From Cordylochernes scorpioides (Eukaryota; Arthropoda; Arachnida; Pseudoscorpiones; Chernetidae), in assembly GCA_030710605.1 (NCBI GenBank), contig CP092882.1, forward strand, positions 17,604,316-17,668,315: a DNA stretch of 64,000 nucleotides. Direction: 5' to 3'. How positions within the stretch are numbered: position 1 is the stretch's first letter; each line of letters starts with the position of its first letter. Shown in pieces: positions 19,322 through 30,138 of the stretch. The notes under the pieces are model-generated. The model did no database searches. It was not told the origin of the DNA and worked only from the letters and a program-made list of their open reading frames with translations. A program made the translations under genes and the position numbers.

Positions 19322-19487
19322 TGTTTGATTTGTTAGTGTCTTGTACAAAACAACAAACAACTAACCTATCATGAAGACGTAACTTTATTAAGTTTTTCTT
19401 TTAAGTAATATATGGTCTTACATATCTTACATGAACCAAAACATTGACTTGTGATGATGATATATTCAATCACTGAATAACCTAACA
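19322..19487 (-). repeat. 5' LTR of the complete gypsy element
   Basis: Matches 14967-15132. Followed on the minus strand by the primer-binding-site-like TGGTGTCAGAAAAGTG. Confidence 0.95.
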
Positions 19488-19492
19488 ACTTT

Positions 19493-20580
19493 AAAGGTTA
19501 ATTTTTTTAGATCAAAAAGTTTTTTAAATTGATTACTTAGATGTGTGGTTATTTTTGCAAAGATTTTACTTTTTTTTTCGCAGAGTAAAAAGGGAAAGCG
19601 ACTCATTTAAATAATAGTTATTGGTTATTTGTGTGTGTGTGTGTGGAACATTTAATTTTGTAAAATAAAAAAATAAACTGAAACATATTCACATTGCTCG
19701 TTTAATACAAAAAATATAAAGTAACCTAATTATCATTTTATTATCATAATAACCTTGAATAGTCATCATTAAAATAAAATCTTCATTCTCAAGAAGTAAT
19801 GCAAAAATGACTGCACGTTTACCAGTGAAAATGAATTTTTGGCAGGGAAGACACCTATCTAGATGAATTTAGAAATTTTAAAAATTTGGTGGAAATTTTA
19901 TTATACCCATTTTGTAAAACCTTAATAAAGAATTGCTTACTTAATAGTATTGGTTATATATGGAGCAATTATTACACCATTATAACCTTTCTGAGCTAAC
20001 AGGATACCTTCAAAATTGGTGATGACTGATAGATCAACTTTAAAAGCGCTGATGGCACTGGATGATGATGATGATAAGAAAATATTAGTTCAAAATTGGA
20101 AATTTCGTGGCTCGATTTTTAAATTAAAGAATTGATTATACACTTTATATTGATTGTAAGACAGAGCTCAAGTGGTTCAGAGAATTTATAACTGCAGGGT
20201 CAAACTGTCAGAACTTGATGGTGTCCTAGAAAGAAGAACTACTTCATGCAATACTGGTGTATACTCTGTGTTTTTTTTTCAGGAACTTGAGGCAGTGCTG
20301 TTGCTAAAAGTTGTAGTTGTTGTAGTGGTTTCAGAGATGTTGTGCTGGAAAATGGACTTTGACTCTATTCATTCAATAGAGATATATCTAGTAAGAAAGT
20401 GTGAGAGTTGCATGTGGCTGATCACTTCAACTAATTGAATTTTCAAATACATATTAATTTTAATATACACTATGTCAATTTTCGATCTGCTGACCTAGGT
20501 TTCTTACTAAATATAAATTCGAAATGAAGAGGATACAGAGTTATATTTAAAATAATTCTAAGTTTTTGAATGTGATTGGC
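19493..20580. other. No gene assigned; possible upstream exons of the gene ending at 21410
   Basis: Mostly AT-rich. A (GT)n run is at 19631-19643. A T-rich tract followed by CAG at 20270-20280 could be an acceptor for a short exon (ELEAVLLLKVV), but nothing confirms it. Confidence 0.4.
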
Positions 20581-20740
20581 AAAAGTTGGAATATGGCCAT
20601 GTGGAAGGTCATGAACTATCTGATATTATTACTGATGTAGTCTCTGCAGCCTCTGATCTAGGAGAAATAAGGGAAACCCTTTCTGAATTTAAAACAACTC
20701 GCGAGTCTGGACTCTTCTGGAAGTTTCGCGAAATATTGCA

Positions 20741-21410
20741 GGAAGATGATAGCGTTAACTCCAGATAAGTTATTTGAGCTAAATTTTAATGGAATAGATT
20801 TTTTTAGGATACCAGCAACAGTCAAGGTAGGATATTTTAACTCCCCATGTTTTTTCATAGCTAAAAATAAAAATTTCTTAATTAAGTTCTGTTTTCCACA
20901 TATCTCTAGTTTGTCTCCCTTAGGTGTTTCCAATTTTTAAAAACTCATACCATTATTGAATTTAAGAATATGTTTAATTTTTAGCGATATTTTAAAATCG
21001 AAAAGTTGAATAAACAAAAAGACAAATCAAATTTAAAAATACAACTAAATTTTTTTTTCAAGATGTGCAACACAAGGCTTAACAACATATGCTTTGGCAT
21101 CCAAGATTTCTTGATTATGAAAATCTTCAATCCATTTGTGGTACTAGCAAACAAGCTTATACCAGAGTTTGAGCCATCTGAATCACTGATGAAAGAACTG
21201 CAGGAGAGGTGTGCCATAGAGGACCAAGAACCTATTAGCTTTAATCCACGTTGTCCTGTAGGTCTTGGATGCAACTGTCATGCCATTCGAGCACGTTATC
21301 GCCATGTTGGCAATGCCTATCGCACTGGTTTCAGACCGCTCAGGATTCACATGGATCACTTCTTCTGCGAAGATAATGAAACCTGTCTCAAGCGGCTGAA
21401 AGAATCCTAA
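20741..21410 (+). CDS. Unrecognised protein, last two exons (20741-20826 and 21063-21410)
   Basis: Exon 20741-20826 follows ATATTGCAG and ends at GTCAAG|GTAGGA in phase 0 (ALTPDKLFELNFNGIDFFRI). The next exon opens at 21063 after a T-rich tract and CAAG, in the same phase, and runs to a TAA at 21408-21410 with AATAAA overlapping the following bases. It encodes NPFVVLANKLIPEFEPSESL, then a cysteine-rich end: CPVGLGCNCHAIRARYRHVG, FRPLRIHMDHFFC, and a last Cys near CLKRL. Six cysteines lie in the last about 70 residues. The combination of phase-matched splice sites, a 3'-terminal poly-A signal and unique composition argues for a real gene. I do not recognise the family. An overlapping frame at 20586-20768 (SDIITDVVSAASDLGEIRET) also looks protein-like and may be an alternative exon. 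Confidence 0.55.
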
Positions 21411-22620
21411 TAAACGCCATCAAATAGCGTTTAAGAAACAATCTTATACCAAGCAAAGGCAATAATCAATGAATAGGCATTAATACTATATTTGAAAAAG
21501 ATATTCAGTAATTATCATGTGATTCCTTCAGATTATCATATTCAATCCAAAATATGTTGCATCTATACATTTGCTTATAACTATTTTAGCTGCATCATAG
21601 TTGCAACAAACAAAAGCATTGACTAAGATGCTGGTGAAATGTTACTGTTAAAACTTGCTTAGCCCTTTGTACACCATGTTCTCAAAAACGCTCAGGCTTA
21701 TGCGCTTTCATTTTTAGGACCGCCCAAAGCAGAGAGCTGGAGGGAGATGTTAGTAGCCAGCATTAGCAAACTATTGCGATTTCACCGCCACTCTGTGTTG
21801 TGACGACGATCTAAATTCTATAGAGGTAGTCACTCACCTCTATTCTTGGTCGGCGGGGTTGAAGGTTCAAAAAAATTAAGGCGTCGTGGTTTATAACACT
21901 TTTAAAATATACGACGAAAACAGGAGGGAAAATTATATTTATTACAATTTAAGAAAATAAGTAAAGTATTATTTAATTAATTATATATTTAAATATTTAC
22001 ACTAAAAGAATCGGAGATCAGGGCAAATTCTAGTGTTCGAAAGTTGTTTACAAGTTCTTCTGTTATTGTTTTCTCATTTTGCCGCTGCATCCCGTAACCG
22101 CTTCCGCCGGCCTCCCATTGGCTGCTTCGGGCGGCTTCTTTTCCAACACAAACCATAACATCTGTTGTTTCAGTCTCCTATTTAAATGGATCCTGCAAAC
22201 CAAAGTTTATCTGAACCTCAACTATCATGATAAGAGACTGGTCTACAGTGCAGCACACAACAGTCCTTGCAGAACATTCAGTTTGTGTAAAGCATTGTGT
22301 AATTAATTGTGTAAATTTGTTTTAAAAAAAAAGTGGTAAATCAGTCGCGCTCATATTTTGAATTTTATTTTGCTAAAAATATTTTTCAAAGACTGTTTCA
22401 TGCTTCTAAGTAAGCTGGGTCAATAAACCTACATACTTAATGATGATGGGTAAATACCCTGTGCAGAATTGAGCTAAATTAGGTATGAAACTAAGACATT
22501 TTAATAAATTATAATACTTAATTCTAACCAAGGTGGATTGATGGCGTTAAACTGTGTTGATACTAATACTTTACATATTGTAAAACGACATTTGAAAATT
22601 ATCCCGCATGTGTTTCCTTC
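21411..22620. other. No gene seen; GC-richer patches
   Basis: Two patches (about 21740-21890 and 22080-22145) are GC-rich against an AT-rich background. The second holds CCCATTGGCTGC (an inverted CCAAT-type box) shortly upstream of a short ATG frame (MDPANQSLSEPQLS, 22186). This might be a promoter, but no downstream exon was found. Confidence 0.35.
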
Positions 22621-22772
22621 AAACGAAAAATCGAAATTTATCCCTAAGGAGAAATAATAGGGTACCTTTTTACGTTTATCTTTACTCTTCACAATTCATC
22701 CTTTCATACTTCATCCCTAAGGTTAGAAATAATCGTTATTTCTCCTTAGGGATAAATTTCGATTTTTCGTTT
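22621..22772. repeat. Perfect 37-bp inverted repeat around a 78-bp loop
   Basis: 22621-22657 and 22736-22772 are exact reverse complements (AAACGAAAAATCGAAATTTA... and its complement). CATCCCTAAGG in the loop echoes the arm. Probably a small fold-back element; no target duplication was identified. Confidence 0.8.
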
Positions 22773-23789
22773 TACAATCATAAGCCGCATTATATTGTTT
22801 TATAAATTACTTTACATATTATCATTATAATTTTTTTTTATTTTAAACTAAATATCCTAAAAATTTATTTTGCTAACTTGTGTTTATTGCACAATCATAA
22901 TTATATTTATCATCATTTAGCATCCCAATTCATGGAACATCATTTCACACTGTTCTGGACAACTCCCCCCCCCCCCCTTCACCTATTCATATATTCTAAT
23001 ACTAGAACTTTATACAAGATTATCAAACCAATTCTTCCTTTGTCTATATCTTACTTCATTCTTCAAGCCTTTCCCCTTCAATTTGGTCAATAAATCTACA
23101 GATAATCCTCTGAGTACATGTCCTGCAAGCCTTATTTCCTGTTGATTGAATCATTAAAAATTCTACAGCCTACATTAAATCTTTTCTAAACTTCATCATC
23201 ATCATCCTATATAATTAAAACCTCTCTTAAACTACCACTAAGGAAACCACACATGGTGCGCGGATAGTACAGATTGCTTTTTAATAGACCTTCAAGTACA
23301 TGTAGTAGACAACCACAAGACCAAATCGTTTTAGCCTCATACTATATACAAAGTTTTCTTCAATTGTAATATTGTAAAATTAAACTGTTTTTTTTTTCTA
23401 AGGCTTTTTAGTACCTACAATTCTTAGGAATGCGTGAAGCGCTTTTGGTTATTTGGTAATTTTTTATTATCCATTTCAAAAAGGGAAAGTTAATAAGCAA
23501 AAAACATTTTCAGAGAAAAAAACATGATGCGAGAAGATAAGAAACAAATGTATGATGATGATATGTCTAGGGTGGGGCTAGCAGAGGTCATAGCATTCAG
23601 TTCCCAACATAAACAATTCCTAGTGTTCTTTTTATTCGCTAATTATTTTAAACTTTCTCAGAAAATTTCCATTTTCACAAATATAAAAGGATATAGACTA
23701 ACTTTCTATATACTCCCAGCAGCTTCTGAGTTGAAATCGTGCATCACACAAACCTCATATTTACATAGTTGATATAGATGGCAAATCTT
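22773..23789. other. No gene seen
   Basis: AT-rich, with a poly-C run at 22967-22977. No exon or known repeat is recognised. Confidence 0.5.
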
Positions 23790-24320
23790 TCTGGGAAGAT
23801 ATTAATCTACAAAAACAAAGGTCGCCTCTCCTGTCAAAGCTAGACGCCATCTATTGACCATTGCCGCAAACTAGCTGCCTCGGGTCGGCGGCAAAGCCAC
23901 AACACCAGCTTTGGCAAACTAAAAAGCGTCCACCTAGAGACCATGGTTTCAGGCTAATAACCCTCTTAAGCCTAAGGCGGACTTTTGACTGGAGAGGCGA
24001 TCTTTGTAGATCAATATCATCCAGCAAAATTACCATCTATATTTTAACAATAGATGTGGCCTAGCCACTTTGCCAGCTAAATACCTCTTTGGCAGATTGT
24101 GAAAATTCCATTAGATCCCTTTGTAGATCTCATGGAATAAAGTCCGCCCTAGGCTGACAAGGGCCATAACCATGGAATCTAGGTGGACGCTTTTCAGTTT
24201 GCCAAAGCTGGTGTTGTGGCTTTGTAAGCGACCTGAGGCTACTAGTTTGCGTCGACCATCAATAGATGATATCGTCTATTTTGATTGAGGTGAGGCGATA
24301 TTTGTCTTTATAGATGATGA
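23790..24320. repeat. Hairpin family C, large inverted repeat
   Basis: The left part (GTCGCCTCTCCTGTCAAAGC, then CACAACACCAGCTTTGGCAA, GCGTCCACCTAGAGACCATG) recurs inverted in the right part (GGACGCTTTTCAGTTTGCCA, AAGCTGGTGTTGTGGCTTTG, GGTGAGGCGATA). Arms are about 200 bp and imperfect. Other copies: 33783-34035 and 35047-35125. Confidence 0.75.
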
Positions 24321-24805
24321 ATATAATGATTAAAAAACAATGTTAATGATATAATATGATTAAAAAAAACTGCATAATGAATATAAATATATGCATGATG
24401 ATAGTTGAAGCAGATTGACTAGTTTCAACATCACACAGTTTTATTATTATTATTTTTTGATATCTAAATTTTTGGATTTCTTTCTCTAAACTCTATTCTC
24501 AACTCCCAGAAGTTTTCGAGTTGAAGAAATCGTGCATCCAGACTGACCAGTATTTATATAGATGATGATATAAAAATAGTTCTAAATCATCCAAAAAATT
24601 TTTAGTACTGGGTATATATTTATGAAGAGAAAATTTACAGAACCTCAGAGAGGCTAAAATATGATAGAATTTTTCAATTAAGATAACTTTGAATCGTTTG
24701 GTTTTACAAGGTCTATTTGCTCTAAGAAATCGTTACCTAATTGCAAGATTAAAAAGCTTTAAGTATGTTCAAGAAGGCGCAAACTTTTAACTGCTATAAT
24801 TGATG
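24321..24805. other. No gene seen
   Basis: AT-rich flank of the second gypsy element. TATTTATATAGATGATGATA near 24550 resembles the ends of hairpin family C. Confidence 0.45.
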
Positions 24806-24810
24806 GCATT

Positions 24811-24995
24811 TGTTGTGTTGTTTATCTTTTATAAACTACAACTTATATATTTATTATTTAATTATAATTATTTATTTATCACACACATTTAAATTTAGTA
24901 AAGATTAATTCTCTATTTACAAAACACAGTCAGTCTATTGTTCTTAATTCCTCTTCTTAAATTCACATCACTTATATATTTCACACTATTCTACA
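24811..24995 (-). repeat. 3' LTR of the deleted gypsy element
   Basis: 185 bp, TGTAGAATAG...CAACA on the minus strand, matching 26694-26878. Confidence 0.93.
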
Positions 24996-25013
24996 TATTC
25001 CTCCCTTGTTTAG

Positions 25014-26412
25014 TTAGTATCTAATCATGTCCTTAAATCTAGAAGGAACATGTATTTGTCTTCCACTTCTAGTGATGACAGTCTTGTTTTCATTCTCATT
25101 AGGTGATTCATTTGGGTATAAACAGTCCATATCAGATATAGCAATCTGCTCTTCTGGTACAATATCTTCTAAGGTTGCTTCTTGTTCTGGTAGATACCTT
25201 GAAGTACTAGGAAGTTCCATTCTAATTTCTGGAGTCTTAATCAAAGTGGTATTCAAATCAATTCCTTTGTTAAAATCTTGTAAGACATTGGCATGTCTTA
25301 AATGCTTTGCATTCCTAATGATAAAGCTACCTGTCTCAGTATTGACTAACTTGAATGAATTTGGAGATATAGTCTCTAGAATGATAAATCTTTGGTTGTC
25401 ATAATTTGGTGTCAACTTGCTTTTCATTTCAGTGTTTGCGACATAAACAATATTACCTTTCTTGAAGTCATGAGGCAAGGCCTTATTCTTGCTATCAGCA
25501 TATTTCTTCATTCTTTCTTTATAGGCTTGATTATGCTCCATCACTTCTTTATCCATAAGAGAATCATTGTCATTTATATCATTGAGCTTATTTCTAATTT
25601 CCCTGGAAAAAAGCAATAATGCTGGTGTTTTCCCAGTAGAAGGGTGTGGAGTCGACCTGTATGCCATTAGAACACATTGAAGTTCTTCTTTCCAATCCTT
25701 TCCTTGCAATTTTACTGAAATAAGTTGCTTTTTTAAATATCTGTGGAAACGTTCAATTTTTCCATTACTTTTAGGATAATATGGTGACACTCTTATATGT
25801 TTTATACCTGATTTCATAAAAAATTGCTCAGTATCTTTGCTTACAAATTGAAGACCATTATCTGAAACTATTTCAATGGGAAATCCATATCTTGCAAAAA
25901 TTTCTTTTAATTTTGAAATTATAGTTTTCGAAGAAATATCATTTATTATAATCGCTTCCGGGAACGATGAATAATAATCAATAAGTGTCAAAATATATTT
26001 TGAATCAATAGGTCCAACTAAGTCTACTCCTACTTTATACCATGGTCTAGGTGGTATTGGTATGGTTGTTAAAGGTTGGTCATGCCTTAAAGGTTGATTG
26101 ACTTCACAAATGTAACAATTCTTTATACGTCTTTCTATATCTTTGTCCATATTGGGCCAATAGTATTTTTCTCTTAAAATTTGTTTAGTTCTAGCAATCC
26201 CTTGATGAGTTTCATGAGCTAAGTCTAAAATATTTCTTCTAAGATCTGTTGGTATAACAATTCTCTTTCCTTTTAAAATGAGATTATCATAAACTGAAAG
26301 TTCTTCCTTAAATTTGTGCAAAATTTTAAGTTCATCATCATCAATTTGATATGGCCAATTTCCAGTTTGAATTATTTTAGTTAGAATTTTGAAAAATGGA
26401 TCTGCTTCACTT
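25014..26412 (-). pseudogene. Gypsy Pol, integrase and C-terminus only
   Basis: Open frame from the deletion joint. It begins near the end of RNase H/linker (QSEADPFFKILTKIIQTGNW), then has the integrase HHCC finger (HQGIARTKQILREKYYWPNM ... NCYIC), the D-D-E core (VGVDLVGPI, VSDNGLQFV, YYPKSNGKIERFH), AYRSTPHPSTGKTPALLL and a tail ending in RSGRQIHVPSRFKDM. Integrase motifs are complete, so the fragment could in principle still give a folded integrase, but protease, reverse transcriptase and RNase H are gone. The frame extends to 26528 upstream of the joint only as an out-of-frame reading of gag. Confidence 0.88.
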
Positions 26413-26637
26413 TGCTTTTTCATACGTATCTTTTTCTTCTGGCAAATTAAAGAAAATTCTTTGGACTTGTGGTCCAAGGCAATGCAAAAGTGTTGCCCTT
26501 TTAACGTCATCTTTCTTTGTTGAAACACCGCTTGCTAATTCATAAATTAAATATGAATTCATCCAATGTTTGTACTCGGAATACAAATCTGTAGCATTAA
26601 GGTTCAACGGTAATGGAGACGTCAAATTATTTGCCAT
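26407..26637 (-). pseudogene. Gypsy Gag, N-terminal 76 residues
   Basis: Starts MANNLTSPLPLNLNATDLYS at 26637, 57 bp from the 5' LTR, and contains KHWMNSYLIYELASGV and LLHCLGPQVQRIFFNLP, like the capsid N-terminus of other gypsy elements. It stops at the deletion joint, where it is out of frame with the pol remainder. Confidence 0.85.
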
Positions 26638-26693
26638 CTTCTGTTACGCTTATTTAATTATTATTTTCTTTTTTTAATCCTCGTCGCCAAATA

Positions 26694-26878
26694 TGTTGTG
26701 TTGTTTATCTTTTATAAACTACAACTTATATATTTATTATTTAATTATAATTATTTATTTATCACACACATTTAAATTTAGTAAAGATTAATTCTCTATT
26801 TACAAAACACAGTCAGTCTATTGTTCTTAATTCCTCTTCTTAAATTCACATCACTTATATATTTCACACTATTCTACA
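26694..26878 (-). repeat. 5' LTR of the deleted gypsy element
   Basis: Matches 24811-24995; followed by the target duplication GCATT. Confidence 0.93.
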
Positions 26879-26883
26879 GCATT

Positions 26884-27435
26884 TTCTATGAAAAAAGTTT
26901 AAACAAACAATAAAAATCATTTGCAAAGATAAAATTGATAGATAGGGATGAGGTTGTTTTTTTTTTTCCTTTATGTCCTTGTGGGTAGTTGTCATTCTGC
27001 ACCCCTTGAAACTGGGGAAACGTGTTAATGCTTTATATAAGAAAAAAATAAATAAATTATTTGTTTTTAAAAAGCCAACTGCTCCAATTATTAATAAAAA
27101 TTCCATTACAATGCTTAGTGATATAAATTTTTGTTTTTTTGATAGAAACCAAAGATCAAATCATGCTTTGAGCATCGTTTAAAAAATAATAATCTGTATG
27201 AATGACTCCCAAAACTAAACTTGTAGGTGCAAATAACTAAACTGAGGGGATGGGGGCTTTATTATTATGTAAAGTGCAAAATCTCTATAGGACTAAGAGT
27301 ACAAAAGATGAATTGATGCTCCAAAGTACTGATTGGTTTCCATATTGCTTAATTTTAGTGTCTTTAAATTTGTTGCTATAGAGATTTTTGTTTGATTGTG
27401 GTTACTTACTATACCATTATACATTATTCTCCCTT
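26884..27435. other. No gene seen
   Basis: AT-rich with several A/T runs; no supported feature. Confidence 0.5.
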
Positions 27436-27439
27436 TAAC

Positions 27440-27860
27440 TACAAGCCAGGATACTCTTCTTGGGTAGGAATTCACCATTGCTGGTCCCAAGACAATATCA
27501 GAAAGGAGAACAGTAACAAACTTACTGAAAGAAACTGGGGATAAGCTTGCCTTAATGATAGTACATACCCTGCTCACCTTGTGTTTCTGGATCAGAAGCA
27601 CATACAGGGTTTGTTCTTCTGATTCAGGAACACAAGGTGAGCAGTGTCTGTACTTAAGAAAAGCTGCACATGATATCTATTCATTATGTCAGAAGGGCCC
27701 ATTTCATATTGGAGCTAAGTCGTCATCCTGCTAATTAGGAGTTTTCTGTCTTGATGACTAAAGCAGATACATTTTACTTCTCTCACTTATAATGCTCAAG
27801 ATTCTCTCTCTGGCTTGACAATTTTTTTTTATGATTGAGTGAAGGTAAGATAGAAGAGGG
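27440..27860 (+). repeat. Interspersed repeat family R with a hairpin and the non-LTR A tail
   Basis: CTGCTCACCTTGTGTTTCTG (27570) and its imperfect inverse ending CACAAGGTGAGCAG (27643) make a hairpin. GGAGCTAAGTCGTCATCCTG (27711) matches 48051-48070 and a TGATTGAGTGAAGGTAAGAT tail follows. The shared 3' tail suggests a SINE-like passenger of non-LTR family A. Confidence 0.5.
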
Positions 27861-27861
27861 G

Positions 27862-28060
27862 TTAGCGAGTGCCTTTCATTTACTGTAAGTGCACCATGTC
27901 TACATATGTAGACAGTAGTTATGTGTTAACAAGATGCTAACACCCTTTTTAACTACTTGCACTCACTGGTGGGGTTGGACTTGCACAAAAGTTGGTTGAC
28001 ATTGAAGCAGTTTTTTTTCCCAGGAAAAAAGTCCCCCACAATGCAGGATTTGTAAAATTC
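27862..28060 (-). repeat. Decayed S1 SINE
   Basis: Contains CACTCACTGGTGGGGTTGGACTT (the S1 body, minus orientation), TTACTGTAAGTGCACCATGT and a degenerate AATGCAGGATTTG in place of box B. Confidence 0.65.
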
Positions 28061-28129
28061 CAGATTGCTGTTATCTTTCTCTCGAAAATCACTGTTTACC
28101 ATTATGCTACCAACTCAACTTATTTATTT

Positions 28130-28335
28130 AATGATCAGGTATAATTTTTGGTTTATAGATTAGAAACATAAGATAAACAACACCACATCAAAATATATAT
28201 GTGTGACATTGCAGTAACAGCATTCAAAGGTACTGAAAAAAAATTTTTTTTTTTAAAGATGGTAAAAATGCTGTTACCTAAATATCAGATGTGGTTTATT
28301 TATTTTGATGTGGTCTTGTTACTTCTTTGGTGCTA
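28130..28335. repeat. Hairpin family A, divergent copy
   Basis: GATCAGGTATAATTTTTGGT, then arms with GTGTGACATTGCAGTAACAG and ATGCTGTTACCTAAATATCA, and TTTGATGTGGTCTTGTTACTT at the right. Confidence 0.6.
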
Positions 28336-28431
28336 CCTTTTGTATTGTGGGTAAAATGATATTGTGCATAAAGCCTTTGGAGTTATTTGAAGAGGTGAAG
28401 GCATGTTCTGTGTGATGAGATTTGAAGCACT

Positions 28432-28675
28432 GACTCAATTCCCGCATTGGGCACTTTTTTTCTGATTTATAAAAAAATACCCCAATGGCCCCAGATTCTT
28501 AAAAAAAGTCCAACCCCACCAGCAAGTGTAAGTAACCAAATGGGGATCTAGCACATTTGTAAGTGCAAAGTCAAACTGCTTTTCACATGTGGTGCACTTA
28601 CAGTAAAAGCAGTCGTCTACTTCTACCCACCATAATTATCATGGCCTGTACCATGTGTACTAGGGATAAGCAAAA
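28432..28675 (+). mobile_element. S1 SINE, 5'-truncated
   Basis: Starts within box B (CTCAATTCCCGCATTGGGCA). The body AGTCCAACCCCACCAGCAAG, TAATTATCATGG palindrome and GTACTAGGGATAAGC tail are intact. Confidence 0.8.
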
Positions 28676-28937
28676 AATATATATATTGGGAGATAGTAGT
28701 GCACCATCCTTCTATGAGACGTGTCTTAATACAAAGGCTTTATGCAAAGTTGGTGTAGGGGACTGTGGTACTCCCCACATCTACATATGTAGAAGCATTC
28801 AACTTTGTATTTACCAGGTACAATACAACCTCCCTGTAAAGAACAATATCTAATTGCAGAACCAAAGTGTATTTAAGGGCAAGGTGTCCTCTTAACAGTG
28901 AGTTTCTAAATGGTAAAAATGGTCATTTTTTGAATAT

Positions 28938-29449
28938 TGTTACACCTTGAGATGTAGATGGTTTTTGTTCATCGGTTTCCATTGTACCGTAGAATAAACC
29001 AGAAAGAGTTCGCATTAAAAAGCTAACGCTTTATTTTGGTAAGGTTACAAAAAGAATGAAGAACGCTGGCTGCACAATGTTAACAAATCAGCCTTGATTT
29101 GTTTAATAAGTTAAATTACACTGATAGACAAAACTTAAGGAAGTTGTACCTTATAGCATATATATATTGGGATTCAGAAAATAACTCTGAGAGATATTTG
29201 ATGCACAGTGATATATGACATCATATAGCCACGTTGTAGGATTCAAAAGGAAAAACAGGGTAACGTGGTAAGATTCTTACCACGTTACCCTGTTTTTCCC
29301 ACAGTGATATATATCACTCATGATATATATCTCTCAGAGTTATTTTCTGAATCCCGATATATATATGCTATAAGGTACAACTTCCTTAAGTTTTTGTCTA
29401 TCAGTGTTATTAATGAAAATATTTACATGAGTCTATGTCGGCTGTGACA
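28938..29449 (-). mobile_element. Solo LTR, interrupted by a mariner MITE
   Basis: Ends TGTTAC...GTGACA. ATAT lies directly outside each end (28934-28937, 29450-29453). An AATAAA in minus orientation (about 29030) suggests the LTR reads leftward. Without the MITE it is about 224 bp. No internal element sequence remains. Confidence 0.78.
29119..29406. mobile_element. mariner-type MITE M1, long near-perfect palindrome
   Basis: CACTGATAGACAAAACTTAA and its inverse ACTTCCTTAAG...TCTATCAGTG bound 288 bp. At the centre, GGAAAAACAGGGTAACGTGG and its exact inverse around AAGATTCTT form a further perfect stem at 29249-29300. The left side follows TA. Confidence 0.8.
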
Positions 29450-29669
29450 ATATGAAAACTGTCTTTCAATAAGGTGTCCTCTAGCACAGGTGTCCTCTTA
29501 TGGAGGTTCTACTGTGTCAAAAGAGAACTGTTTGGTTACTTGCACTTACTGGTGGAGTTGGAAATGCCGTGGGAAAGACCACGAGAGTTTTGATCCCAAG
29601 TCATATTGACAGTTGATAATAACACCAACTCCCTCTTCCTTAGAAAAAAAAAAATGTTTTCAAGGAAGT

Positions 29670-29890
29670 ATTGATCAAGCACAATTTTGGATTAAAAAAA
29701 TAAGGTAATAAGACCAAATAAATAGTGTTTGATGTTTCAGTAACAGCGTTGATAAGGCACAATTTGAATTATAGATTATAAACACAAGGAATAAGACAAA
29801 ATCCAAATAAATAAATAGTGTGTTATGTTTTGGTAACAGTGTTGTTGCCGAAACGTCGCACATCATTAATTTATTATCTTGTGTTTCAAG
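29670..29890. repeat. Hairpin family A, two partial copies
   Basis: Starts at GATCAAGCACAATTTTGGAT (29670), restarts at GATAAGGCACAATTTGAATT (29752), then GTTTTGGTAACAGTGTTGTT and GCCGAAACGTCGCACATC. Confidence 0.7.
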
Positions 29891-29896
29891 GAAGTA

Positions 29897-30074
29897 CAGT
29901 AGAACCTCTCTTTAAAGGACAACTCCTAATTGCAGAGCCAAAGTGTCCTTTAGGGAGAGGTGTCCTCTTACCGGAGAGTTGCTAAATTGTAAAAATGGTA
30001 ATTTTGCAAATGAAAACTGCCCTTTGTGGAGAGGTGTCCACTAGCGGGTTGTCCGCTAAAGGGAGGTTCTACTG
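29897..30074. mobile_element. pogo-type MITE P1, complete
   Basis: CAGTAGAACCTCTCTTTAAA at the left and GGGAGGTTCTACTG at the right between TA dinucleotides; 178 bp. Confidence 0.88.
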
Positions 30075-30138
30075 TACTATTATTTATTTGGTTAACCCTG
30101 GTGTCTGGAACATTCACAAGTTGCAAACTACCCGGATT

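Larger units (their letters stand above)
14967..19487 (-). mobile_element. Complete Ty3/gypsy retrotransposon, 4521 bp
   Basis: Two 166-bp LTRs (14967-15132 and 19322-19487) read identically by eye. ACTTT flanks the element on both sides (14962-14966, 19488-19492), a 5-bp target duplication. In minus-strand order: 5' LTR, a primer-binding-site-like TGGTGTCAGAAAAGTG directly after it, one long gag-pol frame, a polypurine tract (AAAAAAAGGGAAGA) next to the 3' LTR. Matching LTRs, an intact frame and an intact target duplication together indicate recent insertion and possible competence. Confidence 0.96.
24811..26878 (-). mobile_element. Internally deleted Ty3/gypsy retrotransposon, 2068 bp
   Basis: 185-bp LTRs at 24811-24995 and 26694-26878 match by eye. 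GCATT flanks both sides (24806-24810, 26879-26883). After the 5' LTR (right side) comes a TTTGGCGACGAGGATT primer-site-like sequence. A purine-rich ACAAGGGAGGAATA adjoins the 3' LTR. Inside, only the start of gag and the region from the end of RNase H/integrase remain, joined near 26405-26412. Confidence 0.94.
28828..29514. mobile_element. pogo-type MITE P1, split by an LTR that holds a mariner MITE
   Basis: P1 sequence runs from about 28828 (ACAACCTCCCTGTAAAG) to 28937 and resumes at 29450 (ATATGAAAACTGTCTTTC) to GGAGGTTCTACTG at 29514. In between is a solo LTR (28938-29449) which itself contains an M1 MITE. Confidence 0.82.

Noticed and set aside
21740..22330. A confident promoter call
   Set aside because: GC-rich patches and a CCAAT-type word are present, but no downstream gene could be tied to them.
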